Under the pieces are notes generated by a model, which was given only the letters and a program-made list of their open reading frames with translations, did not search any database and was not told where the DNA came from. Position numbers and translations under genes: made by a program. This document shows positions 9,505 through 17,592 of a DNA stretch of 64,000 nt, in pieces; the first letter of the stretch is position 1; each line of letters begins with the position of its first letter. This DNA is from Actinomycetota bacterium (lineage in GTDB: Bacteria > Actinomycetota > Actinomycetes > Nanopelagicales > Nanopelagicaceae): the NCBI GenBank assembly GCA_947372165.1, contig CANBSP010000006.1, positions 1-64,000 of the forward strand, in the 5' to 3' direction.

Positions 9505-10320
9505 TTATTTCTGGTTGGCGGCGGTCGCTGGGTGAATAACGAAGAGCGGCAGTGAGCGCTTCTCGAGATCGGCTTGGGTAATGCGAATCGCTTCAACACG
9601 GGCGTCGCAGTACTTTGCCAACTCGGCATACCCAGACGGTCCCATCAAAGTTTCGAGTTCTACTTTATTGGACTTATAAACAGGTTCGCGGCCAACATGA
9701 GCATCGGTATTTGCGGTGCAGTACCAATCGAAATCTTCGCCGCCATCGCCCCAGGCTTTGCGTTCGTATTCGCCGATTACGGTGACTGAAACAGTTTGGT
9801 CGCCTACTTCGCGATTCTCAAATGAACGTCTAATCGGAAGTTGCCAGCAGACATCAGGCTTTGTCTCAACGAAATGGACGTCCTCTTTGAGTGCAAGGTG
9901 ATGGAGAACGCAACCAAAGCTGCCGCTATAGCCAGGTGCTTCATGGCCGACACGATTAAGGAAGATACAACTGTTATCAACCATTCGAGTCTTGCGATCT
10001 TTATCGAAGCCGACTTCAGAGATATTAAGTCTGCTGCCCTTCATCTTAGAATGGGCCTCGTCGTAGTACTGCCACATATCTGGAGTGAGTCGCTCGGCAA
10101 TCTTGAGTGTGCGAATCTCATCGGCCTCATCTGAGTAATAAGCGCCATCAGAACAGCAACCAGCATCGGGCTTGTCGGCATCAATGCCACAACAACCCGA
10201 ACCATAAATACAGGTGAAGTACGAGGTTAACCAGGTGAGATCGCACTTAAAGATCTCTTGGGGATTCGCGGGATCGGCGAACTCAACCCAGTCGCGCGCA
10301 AAGTTTGGTGATACCTCCAT
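9505..10320 (-). CDS. Cys-rich conserved protein, possibly metal-binding
   Basis: The product has 271 residues and no signal peptide or membrane segment. A cysteine-rich segment near residues 37-57 (TCIYGSGCCGID, then GCCSDG) is followed by more conserved-looking Cys, His, Asp and Trp positions, including SGSFGCVLHHLAL and KPDVCWQLPIRR. This pattern suggests a bound metal or Fe-S cluster, comparable to YkgJ or DUF3109 type Cys-cluster proteins, but I cannot assign the family firmly. I believe similar proteins occur widely in actinobacteria. Two TAGGCT hexamers, 13 bp apart, lie upstream on the minus strand (10331-10336 and 10344-10349). The nearer one is 10 nt from the ATG. Function unknown. 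Confidence 0.6.
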   Translation of the reverse strand: MEVSPNFARDWVEFADPANPQEIFKCDLTWLTSYFTCIYGSGCCGIDADKPDAGCCSDGAYYSDEADEIRTLKIAERLTPDMWQYYDEAHSKMKGSRLNISEVGFDKDRKTRMVDNSCIFLNRVGHEAPGYSGSFGCVLHHLALKEDVHFVETKPDVCWQLPIRRSFENREVGDQTVSVTVIGEYERKAWGDGGEDFDWYCTANTDAHVGREPVYKSNKVELETLMGPSGYAELAKYCDARVEAIRITQADLEKRSLPLFVIHPATAANQK

Positions 10321-10330
10321 AGTGAGCGTA

Positions 10331-10349
10331 AGCCTAGTTAATGAGCCTA
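10331..10349 (-). promoter_or_regulatory. Two TAGGCT -10-like hexamers upstream of the Cys-rich protein gene
   Basis: The minus strand carries TAGGCT twice with a 13-bp period. The proximal copy is 10 nt before the ATG, which predicts a leader of only a few bases. Only one copy need be used. Confidence 0.4.
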
Positions 10350-10420
10350 GAAAGTGTTAATCCCAGGTGCAGGTAATCGACCTCTGGCTGAACAACCGAT
10401 GGCGAGAGTGGCTGGTTCGG

Positions 10421-10426
10421 TAGAGT
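10421..10426 (+). promoter_or_regulatory. -10 element TAGAGT, leaderless promoter of proC
   Basis: TAGAGT ends exactly 6 nt before the proC ATG at 10433. There is no Shine-Dalgarno sequence. Confidence 0.6.
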
Positions 10427-10432
10427 TCGGTT

Positions 10433-11230
10433 ATGAGTAAATGCGTGGGGATCATCGGCGTTGGCAATATGGGAGAGGCCCTCTTGGCAGGGTTGATTCA
10501 GGCCGGCCACCCTGCTGGCCAGATCTGTATCACCGACAAGCGCGAAGAGCATGCCGCTGATCTCGCCAAGAAGTATGGCGTCACCCTACAAACTCTCTCG
10601 GGTATCGCAGCTGAATGTGAAGTCATCTTGGTAGTCGTCAAGCCAACAGATTTGGTCACAACTCTTGAGGCGATGAAACCAACATTGGGGCCACGCGCCA
10701 GCATCGTCTCCTTTGTTGCCGGCAAGACGATCTCTGGCATCGAATCAATCGTTGGTGGCGATCATTGCGTTATTCGTGTGATGCCAAATACTCCAACATT
10801 GATTGGCAAGGGAATGTCGGCGATCTCCCCGGGCACACATGCAAATAACGACGATCTCGCATTCGTCACTTCATTCTTAGGCGCAAGTGGCAAAGTTGTT
10901 GAGGTTGAAGAAGATCTTCAAGATGCAGTGACGGCTACAAGCGGATCGGGCCCGGCATATTTCTTCGCCTTTGTTGAAGCAATGATCTCAGGTGCTGTGG
11001 CATTGGGAATAAGCCATGATGTTGCTACCGAGTTGACTGTTCAGACGATTATTGGCGCAGCCGGAATGCTCGAACTCAGTGGTAAGGATGCCAAGACTCT
11101 GCGCGAGAATGTCACAAGCCCCAATGGCACAACTGCGGCGGCATTGGCAACGCTCGGAGATTTCAATCTCGAGAATATTGTTCACCAAGCGATGGCAGCA
11201 GCTGCAAAGCGATCTGCCGAACTTGCTTAA
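10433..11230 (+). CDS. proC: Pyrroline-5-carboxylate reductase ProC
   Basis: The product has 265 residues. The N-terminus has the NAD(P)-binding Rossmann signature GVGNMGEALLAGLI (residues 7-20). The C-terminal half carries the P5CR signature region, with AVTATSGSGPAYFFAFVEAM near residues 164-183. It catalyses the last step of proline synthesis, reducing 1-pyrroline-5-carboxylate to proline in the cytoplasm. The length is normal. The stop TAA overlaps the ATG of the next, secreted protein by one base, so the two are translationally coupled although no functional link is evident. Confidence 0.93.
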   Translation: MSKCVGIIGVGNMGEALLAGLIQAGHPAGQICITDKREEHAADLAKKYGVTLQTLSGIAAECEVILVVVKPTDLVTTLEAMKPTLGPRASIVSFVAGKTISGIESIVGGDHCVIRVMPNTPTLIGKGMSAISPGTHANNDDLAFVTSFLGASGKVVEVEEDLQDAVTATSGSGPAYFFAFVEAMISGAVALGISHDVATELTVQTIIGAAGMLELSGKDAKTLRENVTSPNGTTAAALATLGDFNLENIVHQAMAAAAKRSAELA

Positions 11231-12150
11231 TGAAAAGTAGAATTCTCACAGCCACTCTGGCACTCTCCCTTCTTTTCGTACTTCCTGCGCAGGCTGCAAC
11301 CAAGTCGATCAAAATCGCTAACCTTCCAATACTTGCCTCTGGCTCTTTCTTCCAAGGTAAGGGCGGACAATGGTTTGATACCCTCATTTCTAAGCGCGCT
11401 ATCTATCTCGTCGGCACATCCGAACCTTCAACTGGGCCCACTCAGGGCGAAGTCATTGCCTTAAGCCCCATCACTGGTGCCCAGATGTGGGACCTGCCCA
11501 TCCCAGGCAACTTTGATGCAGTCGCAAGTGCCGCAACCCTTGATGCAGCAGGAAATCTCTGGGTCGCAGGAAGTACGAGTGTTCCGGTGGCCACACCAAC
11601 CCCCACACCAACCCCCACATCTTCGCCCCCCGGAGTTGTGAACCCTGGTGGAGTTGTTGTCACTCCGGTGCCACCGACCAGAGCAGGACTCACGCACATC
11701 ACTGTCTGGGAGATCAATCCAGATGGATCACTCATCACTACATTTACCTATAACGCACCGGATGTTCTGCTGCCATCGACGATTGCCTTCGTAAAGAGTT
11801 CATTAGTTATCACCGGAAATGATTTTCAAGTAACTATGTCCAAGGTTGGCGTATTTAGTAAATTTATCTCGGCCAGTTTTGCCATTAAGAAGGCAGCTAC
11901 TTCGAGTTCACTCAAAGATGGCCTCTACATCTGGAAGAGCTATGTTGCTCATGGATTAATTGCTGGTGTGAGTGGTGTGAAATCAACAGATGTGAATCGC
12001 GTGCTGCTTAAGGTCGGAAGTCGAACTGGCACGATCTATGGCGCATACCGAATCGCGGGCTTACAGCTGAAATTCGATTACCTCGCTGGTGTTGGGGTTG
12101 TTCTTACTACTTCAACCCCAACTGGCTACGCGATCTCAGTTCTTAAATAG
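11230..12150 (+). CDS. Secreted protein with Pro-Thr linker, beta-propeller-like
   Basis: The 306-residue product has a Sec signal peptide (residues about 1-23, cleavage after AQA). The first region (about 30-115) has strand-like segments such as AIYLVGTSE and NLWVAGSTS that recall blades of a propeller. A TPTPTPTPT linker near residues 122-130, encoded by about 2.3 copies of a 12-bp unit (11592-11619), separates it from a second half with similar strands. I recognise no catalytic motif. The start overlaps the proC stop (TAATG). The 3' end overlaps the convergent metalloprotease gene by 15 bp. Function unknown. Confidence 0.6.
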   Translation: MKSRILTATLALSLLFVLPAQAATKSIKIANLPILASGSFFQGKGGQWFDTLISKRAIYLVGTSEPSTGPTQGEVIALSPITGAQMWDLPIPGNFDAVASAATLDAAGNLWVAGSTSVPVATPTPTPTPTSSPPGVVNPGGVVVTPVPPTRAGLTHITVWEINPDGSLITTFTYNAPDVLLPSTIAFVKSSLVITGNDFQVTMSKVGVFSKFISASFAIKKAATSSSLKDGLYIWKSYVAHGLIAGVSGVKSTDVNRVLLKVGSRTGTIYGAYRIAGLQLKFDYLAGVGVVLTTSTPTGYAISVLK

Positions 12151-14520
12151 ACGCAGCGCACCGTTCACACCGGCGATCGCATACTTCTGATTGTTTAATG
12201 TGATCCAATCGAAGCGAGCGGTATTTGAGAAATCCAAAGTCGAGACGAGTGAGATGCTCTTATCTGTCGTATTCATCGCACACAATCGGTCTTGGCAGTT
12301 ATAGAGAATCTTTGTGCCATCTGTGGCGATCGCAGCCGATGGTGTGCCGAAGTTATCTGATGGGGCATTTGCGACGAGGGTTGTGCCCGTCAGCGTCGCC
12401 CATCGCACTTGATCGGCCTTAGGCAGTGAGATGCCCGAAGATGCGAGCCAAGCCCCTGAAATAACGCCCTTATTCGCAGTGATCGCAATGTCATACCCGG
12501 CAATAGTTGTTGCGCCGCCTGCTGGATCCGTGGTCGAGTAGACCCAATCTTCTGGGTAGGCGGTCTGCCTTGTTGCGAAGCGAATCTCTCCCTGGGTGGG
12601 AGTCTTATCTTGGTTCACCTGAAGAACAGAGTCGTAGAAGAGGTAGACGTTATTGCCGACACTCGTTGCTTTGAGGTGGAACCCAACATCGCCAGTCGTG
12701 CGGTTATCAGTAGCCCGATCACCATCAACGAGTTCGTAATTCCACTTTCCGGCAACCTTCGTTGCACCCAAGAGGATGCCCTGTGAATCATCGCGATAGA
12801 AAACCTGCAGGCCAGCCGTGGTCACGACGCAAGCATTTGAAACTGAGACATCACTAGATGTGAGGACGCGGACTGGATCTTTGTAATCATTAATAGCGCT
12901 ACCGTTGCCATCAACGACTTCATAGCTCCACTTCTTGCCATCGTAAGTTGCATGGCGCAGGTCTTTATCTTTCAGATCTGAATAGAAGATATTGAGAGTC
13001 TCGACCTTGCCTACTTTAGAACTACAGAGTGAGAGTGCTCCGCTCACATCATTGGTCGTCTTACCTAATTTCGTTGAGTTGCCATCGACAACGATCGAAC
13101 TCCACTTCTTGCCATCAAAGGTCGACATCTTCAATGTGCCGCTCTTGCTATCGGTATAGACGACGATTGGCTTACCTGCATATGTACTGGTCGCCATAAA
13201 TTTGGCATCAGCAGTCGGATCAATGATCGAACTCTTCCACGTTGTTTGCGGAACCACATTGTTCGTTGTGGCAGCAGGAGAAGATCCATATTGAGTATTA
13301 GCCGCAGCCACACTAAAGGAGTAATTACCACCATTGCGCAAACCCGTGACGGTAATAGGACTTGATGTGCCGGTGATAACTTGGCCAGTCTGGTTTACCT
13401 TGACGGAGTAGGTCTCAACGTGCGCGGTGCGAGCATTAGCAGGAGCATCGAAGGTAATAATCGCTGATTTATCAGCGACGAGCGCCTTCACATTACGCGG
13501 CACGGTAGGTGCGGCTGTTGCAACGCCTACTGGTGGCTTGGTCAGCATGTCTTGGAACATGGCCAGAACCAATGGCCCTGGATCATGGAAGACGGTTGCC
13601 GCATTCAATGCTGGGCACATCACGGCATTCTCGCCGCTCTTACCAAATGTATTTTGATCCATATGGCTCACTGAAGATCCGCCCTCATAAGGGTTGGGCG
13701 TATAGAGCTTTGGTTTCACGCCAGCATTTGCAGCGACACCGCGTGCACCAGACCAGACCAAAGTGTTGACGAGAGCAGTGCCAAGTTCGGGAGATGGTGA
13801 AGCTAGATCAGAGAGCCTGGATCCATCTGGTGTCTGGGCATATGCATCGTATGGAGTTGGCTGATCGATTGATCCAAGTTTGAAGTAAGGGTCATATGAA
13901 TCATTGGATAAGAAACCAAGGCCATGACCCAATTCGTGAAGGAGGATTGATTCCAAATCATATTGATTAGGTGGGCAATTTCCATCGGTTCCGAGGTAGA
14001 ACGTGCGAGCCATTACTGAGTTGATATGAATATCAATTTCGGGATTTGCAGGGTCAAGATCTTTACCGGCAAGGGAATTTGCCATCGCAGATGGGTACCA
14101 GAGATCAGGATCGGGTGCGCCGACAAAGCCGTGGAAGAACTTCACTGGTGTTGCTGACGCGAGAACACTGTTCGACGCCTGACGGGCATATGTGGCATTA
14201 ATTGTTACTGGTGTTGCTGATTTCCAATTGAGCGCCCAGGAATCTGCAGCAGCTTGAATCGCAGCCTTCTCATTCTCGGGGACGTTGATGTAATTAAGAG
14301 TAAATGTGCTCTGTGCGGTCGCACTCTTTGGGTGAGTAGGCGCAGCTGTCGCCGGCTTTGTCACTGATTGAGCTGTTGATGTACCCGCGTAATAGTTGGT
14401 CCACCCGGCAGGCACCCACTGGACTGTGGAGGCTTGGGCCGATGAGATGGGCAGAGTGAGCGCTGCAGCCGTACCAAGTGTGAGCGCGAGGGCTCCGGCG
14501 ATCTTGAATGGGGAACGCAT
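12136..14520 (-). CDS. Large secreted zinc metalloprotease with FN3 and propeller-like C-terminus
   Basis: The product has 794 residues with a Sec signal peptide (cleavage near AQA, residue 30). Near residue 190 it carries SILLHELGHGLGFLSND, a zincin HEXXH motif followed by GLGFLSND. The position that holds the third zinc ligand in classical metzincins is a Ser, so the third ligand must lie elsewhere. A fibronectin type III-like module follows at about 340-425 (PRNVKALVADKSAIITFDAP). The last 370 residues contain repeated DGKKWSSIVVDGNS-like blades. Export and the protease core suggest extracellular protein degradation. A TAGGCT -10 box lies 8 nt upstream of the ATG (14529-14534). Confidence 0.75.
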   Translation of the reverse strand: MRSPFKIAGALALTLGTAAALTLPISSAQASTVQWVPAGWTNYYAGTSTAQSVTKPATAAPTHPKSATAQSTFTLNYINVPENEKAAIQAAADSWALNWKSATPVTINATYARQASNSVLASATPVKFFHGFVGAPDPDLWYPSAMANSLAGKDLDPANPEIDIHINSVMARTFYLGTDGNCPPNQYDLESILLHELGHGLGFLSNDSYDPYFKLGSIDQPTPYDAYAQTPDGSRLSDLASPSPELGTALVNTLVWSGARGVAANAGVKPKLYTPNPYEGGSSVSHMDQNTFGKSGENAVMCPALNAATVFHDPGPLVLAMFQDMLTKPPVGVATAAPTVPRNVKALVADKSAIITFDAPANARTAHVETYSVKVNQTGQVITGTSSPITVTGLRNGGNYSFSVAAANTQYGSSPAATTNNVVPQTTWKSSIIDPTADAKFMATSTYAGKPIVVYTDSKSGTLKMSTFDGKKWSSIVVDGNSTKLGKTTNDVSGALSLCSSKVGKVETLNIFYSDLKDKDLRHATYDGKKWSYEVVDGNGSAINDYKDPVRVLTSSDVSVSNACVVTTAGLQVFYRDDSQGILLGATKVAGKWNYELVDGDRATDNRTTGDVGFHLKATSVGNNVYLFYDSVLQVNQDKTPTQGEIRFATRQTAYPEDWVYSTTDPAGGATTIAGYDIAITANKGVISGAWLASSGISLPKADQVRWATLTGTTLVANAPSDNFGTPSAAIATDGTKILYNCQDRLCAMNTTDKSISLVSTLDFSNTARFDWITLNNQKYAIAGVNGALRLFKN

Positions 14521-14528
14521 AATCGGGA

Positions 14529-14534
14529 AGCCTA
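14529..14534 (-). promoter_or_regulatory. -10 element TAGGCT of the metalloprotease gene
   Basis: Minus-strand TAGGCT lies 8 nt before the ATG, which predicts a leader of 0-2 nt. Confidence 0.5.
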
Positions 14535-14590
14535 CCTATCTGAGAGGATTGGTACTAGCGGAAGTAGCCCCAAATTGGCCACTCCCAGCA

Positions 14591-14612
14591 TATTTTCAGC
14601 AGAGAGAGGGGG
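14591..14612 (+). promoter_or_regulatory. TATTTT -10 candidate and purine-rich RBS of the glutaredoxin-like gene
   Basis: TATTTT (14591-14596) could serve as a -10 box. The stretch AGAGAGAGGGGG just after it ends about 6 nt before the GTG start and can act as the ribosome binding site. This is a leadered start, unlike several neighbours. Confidence 0.4.
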
Positions 14613-14618
14613 TGGCTG

Positions 14619-14855
14619 GTGCGCGAGGTAACGATCTATTCCAGGTCCGGCTGTCACCTCTGCGAGGTGGCTCATCAGACTCTTATTGCTCTGCAAGGTG
14701 ATGCCGAATTTTCCATCACTCAGATCCTGATCGATCACGAGCCCAATCTCATTGAACTACATGGCGAGCAAGTCCCAGTTATCCATATTGATGGCAAGCC
14801 ACATGATTATTTCAGAGTTGATCCGGTGCGATTTCTTGCAGCAGTGCAAAAGTAA
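14619..14855 (+). CDS. Glutaredoxin-like (DUF836) thiol protein
   Basis: This 78-residue thioredoxin-fold protein starts at GTG. An N-terminal strand VTIYSRSGCHLC carries the redox CxxC (C12, C15). The segment VPVIHIDGK supplies the cis-proline, as in glutaredoxin and DUF836 proteins. The length equals one minimal domain. It probably performs thiol-disulfide exchange in the cytoplasm; the partner is unknown. It converges on the XPB helicase gene, leaving 8 nt between the stops. Confidence 0.8.
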   Translation: MREVTIYSRSGCHLCEVAHQTLIALQGDAEFSITQILIDHEPNLIELHGEQVPVIHIDGKPHDYFRVDPVRFLAAVQK

Positions 14856-14863
14856 TAAAACTC

Positions 14864-16498
14864 TTAAATATCGTCGGCATCAATGATGCGATATGCATAA
14901 CCTTGTTCGGCTAAGAAGCGCTGACGATTCTGCGCAAAATCTTGATCCACGGTATCTCGCGCAACTAATGAGTAGAAGCGAGCACTGCGACCATCGGCCT
15001 TTGGGCGAAGGACGCGGCCAAGTCGTTGGGCCTCTTCTTGACGCGAACCAAAAGTACCTGAGACTTGGATAGCGATAGTTGCATCAGGGAGATCGATTGA
15101 AAAATTTGCAACCTTAGATACGACGAGACATTTAATCTCACCAGATCGATAGAGATTGAAGAGCTCTTCGCGTTCCTTGATGGGAGTCTCACCCTTGATG
15201 ACTGGCACACCTAATTCAGCACCCAGCGCATCAAGTTGATCAATATATTGTCCAATAATGAGAACTTGCTCATCTTTGTGCTTCTCTGCAAGAGCGATCG
15301 CAACCTTACGTTTTGTCTCAGTCGTTGAACAGAAGCGATAACGATCTTCTTGCTCGGCAGTTGCGTAATGCATTCTCTCTGCATCAGTGAGGTTGATGCG
15401 AACTTCGACGCAATCGGCTGGAGCGATGTATCCCTGTTGTTCGATCTCGCGCCATGGCACGTCATAACGCTTGGGACCAATAAGTGAGAAGACCTCACCC
15501 TCCATGCCATCTTCGCGGACGAGCGTCGCGGTTAGACCAAGGCGGCGGCGGGATTGAATATCAGCGGTAAACCTAAAGACTGGCGCTGGTAATAGGTGGA
15601 CTTCGTCATAGATGATCAAGCCCCAATCGATCGCATCAAAGAGATCGAGGTGGGCGTAGACACCCTTCTTGCGGGTCGTGAGAACTTGATAAGTCGCGAT
15701 CGTTACAGGGCGGATCTCTTTTTTAGCACCGGAGTATTCCCCGATCTCATCCTCATGAAGAGAGGTCCGCTTCAACAATTCATCACGCCATTGACGGGCC
15801 GCAACAGTATTGGTTACCAGAATCAAGGTTGTGGCCTTGGCATGAGCCATTGCAGCTGCTCCAACAATCGTCTTACCTGCACCACAAGGAAGGACGACGA
15901 CACCTGATCCGCCGTGCCAGAAACCTTCGGCAGCTAACTCTTGATATTTACGAATCGTCCAGCCATCTTGGTTGAGTGAGATCTCATGGGCCTCGCCATC
16001 AACATAACCAGCGAAATCTTCAGCAGGCCATCCCAACTTTAAGAGCGCTTGCTTGAGGAAGCCGCGTTGGCCTGGATGAACAATGATCGTCTCATCATCA
16101 ATCTGCAGCCCCAACATAGGTGCGATCTTCTTGCCCCGAGTGACTTCTTTTAAGACCGCCGGGTCGTGCGAGACGAGGGTAAGGCCATGGACCGGATGAG
16201 CTTCTAACCGCAGGCGACCATAACGCGACATCGTCTCTGCGATATCAACGAGGAGTGCGTGAGGTACAGCAAAGCGCGAATACTTTAAAAGGGTATCGAT
16301 CACATGTTCGGCATCAAGTCCGGCAGCGCGTGCATTCCACAAGCCAAGGGGTGTGAGGCGGTAGGTATGGATATGTTCGGGTGACTTCTCGAGTTCGGCA
16401 AAGGATGCGATCTGCCGGCGACATTCATCAGACAAGATGTGATCAACATCGAGGAGAATCGTCTTATCGCTCTGAACAATCAGTGGACCATCGGTCAC
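14864..16498 (-). CDS. XPB/ERCC3-type DNA repair helicase
   Basis: The product has 544 residues and is a superfamily 2 helicase of the XPB (Ssl2/ERCC3) type. An N-terminal damage-recognition-like domain spans about 1-150. Walker A is PCGAGKT at 204-210, the DEVH box is at 298-301, and the XPB-specific RED motif is at 328-330 in LVREDGMEGEV. The second RecA domain ends in QEEAQRLGRVLRPK. In eukaryotes XPB opens DNA in nucleotide excision repair; the bacterial homologue has 3'-5' helicase activity. The GTG start overlaps the upstream M20 peptidase stop (GTGA). Two genes upstream in the same operon is the usual actinobacterial partner protein. Confidence 0.92.
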   Translation of the reverse strand: MTDGPLIVQSDKTILLDVDHILSDECRRQIASFAELEKSPEHIHTYRLTPLGLWNARAAGLDAEHVIDTLLKYSRFAVPHALLVDIAETMSRYGRLRLEAHPVHGLTLVSHDPAVLKEVTRGKKIAPMLGLQIDDETIIVHPGQRGFLKQALLKLGWPAEDFAGYVDGEAHEISLNQDGWTIRKYQELAAEGFWHGGSGVVVLPCGAGKTIVGAAAMAHAKATTLILVTNTVAARQWRDELLKRTSLHEDEIGEYSGAKKEIRPVTIATYQVLTTRKKGVYAHLDLFDAIDWGLIIYDEVHLLPAPVFRFTADIQSRRRLGLTATLVREDGMEGEVFSLIGPKRYDVPWREIEQQGYIAPADCVEVRINLTDAERMHYATAEQEDRYRFCSTTETKRKVAIALAEKHKDEQVLIIGQYIDQLDALGAELGVPVIKGETPIKEREELFNLYRSGEIKCLVVSKVANFSIDLPDATIAIQVSGTFGSRQEEAQRLGRVLRPKADGRSARFYSLVARDTVDQDFAQNRQRFLAEQGYAYRIIDADDI

Positions 16499-17592
16499 AT
16501 TAAATCCTTAATAAATGCAGAGAGGAGCGAGATTCGGGCTGGAATTGTTGAAGCCAAGATATGTTCGTGTGGTGCATGAGCCCCGTCACCAACTGCGCCG
16601 AGCCCATCAAGGACCTTCGCCCCGGCCGCTGCGGCAAAATTGCCATCGCTCGCCCCGCCAACGCTCGCGCTTCCGATCGGCGAGAAACCAATCGACTTCG
16701 CCACGCTTTCAAGCCGGTTATAGAGATCTTCTGTAGCAGTTAACTCCAACGGTGGTCGATTTATTCCGCCACTTACTTCGATGCGCGCTTCTGGGTGCAA
16801 TGGCGTCATGGCGCGGATTGCAGATTGGACTCTCTCCATCTCTGCCATCGTAAATGAACGGCTATCGACATCAAGGGTCGCTACTGCCGGAACGGTATTG
16901 GTTGTGGTCCCAGAGTGTAGAGTGGTTGGAACAACAGAGGTTCCGAGCTCGTTATTTTCTAGTGCTGCAAGTGCAGTAACAATGCGAGCGATCTCAATAG
17001 ATGCGTTGATGCCCTTTTCTGGTTCAAGGCCGGCATGAGCTGCGCGACCAATCAGCTTAATTGAATACATCGACGTACCTTTTCGACCAACCTTCACCTT
17101 GCCATCAAGTGATGCTTCAGTAACGAGAACTGCTTCGGCCGATGCACTAACTCGCTTTATAAGATCGCGAGATGTCTTGCTTCCAAGTTCTTCATCGGTA
17201 GTCGCAATCAGTGCAACTTTATTAGCAGCTTCAGGAATTTCTTTGATGGCATAGAGCGCTTGCAAGAAACCGGTCTTCATATCGAAGATTCCAGGTCCAG
17301 ATATTTTGTCACCGTCGACTTTCCACAGTGGGAGATAGGAGTCAATGGGCCATACGGTATCTAGATGAGTCAAGATAACAATCGATGGATTTTCTGCGCC
17401 CCACCAGAAAACTGGGCGACCATTCTCATCAAAGATCTTTGCCGGCTTACCTAATCTCTCGGTCGCAATCTCGTTAGCAAGTGCGATTACTGAGCGGCAG
17501 GCATCGAGATCTTCGCTTGGGGATTGGAGTTCTACCAATCGCTGGAGGTCGGCCAAGAAGCTCATCGTCATATTCTGCCGTACTTCACTCAC
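16495..17592 (-). CDS. M20-family zinc peptidase / deacylase
   Basis: The 365-residue protein has the M20 metal-site motifs: THLDTVWP with H76 and catalytic D78, bridging D104 in GIFDMKTG, and the E134/E135 pair in TTDEELGS. A dimerisation insert follows. The family includes carboxypeptidase G2, ArgE and DapE; the sequence around HLDTVWP most resembles CPG2-like carboxypeptidases. A GTG start at 17592 gives an 8-bp overlap with the upstream gene; ATGs 7 or 9 codons later are alternatives. Its place between two genes of a DNA-repair operon is odd, and I see no functional link. Confidence 0.85.
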   Translation of the reverse strand: MSEVRQNMTMSFLADLQRLVELQSPSEDLDACRSVIALANEIATERLGKPAKIFDENGRPVFWWGAENPSIVILTHLDTVWPIDSYLPLWKVDGDKISGPGIFDMKTGFLQALYAIKEIPEAANKVALIATTDEELGSKTSRDLIKRVSASAEAVLVTEASLDGKVKVGRKGTSMYSIKLIGRAAHAGLEPEKGINASIEIARIVTALAALENNELGTSVVPTTLHSGTTTNTVPAVATLDVDSRSFTMAEMERVQSAIRAMTPLHPEARIEVSGGINRPPLELTATEDLYNRLESVAKSIGFSPIGSASVGGASDGNFAAAAGAKVLDGLGAVGDGAHAPHEHILASTIPARISLLSAFIKDLM

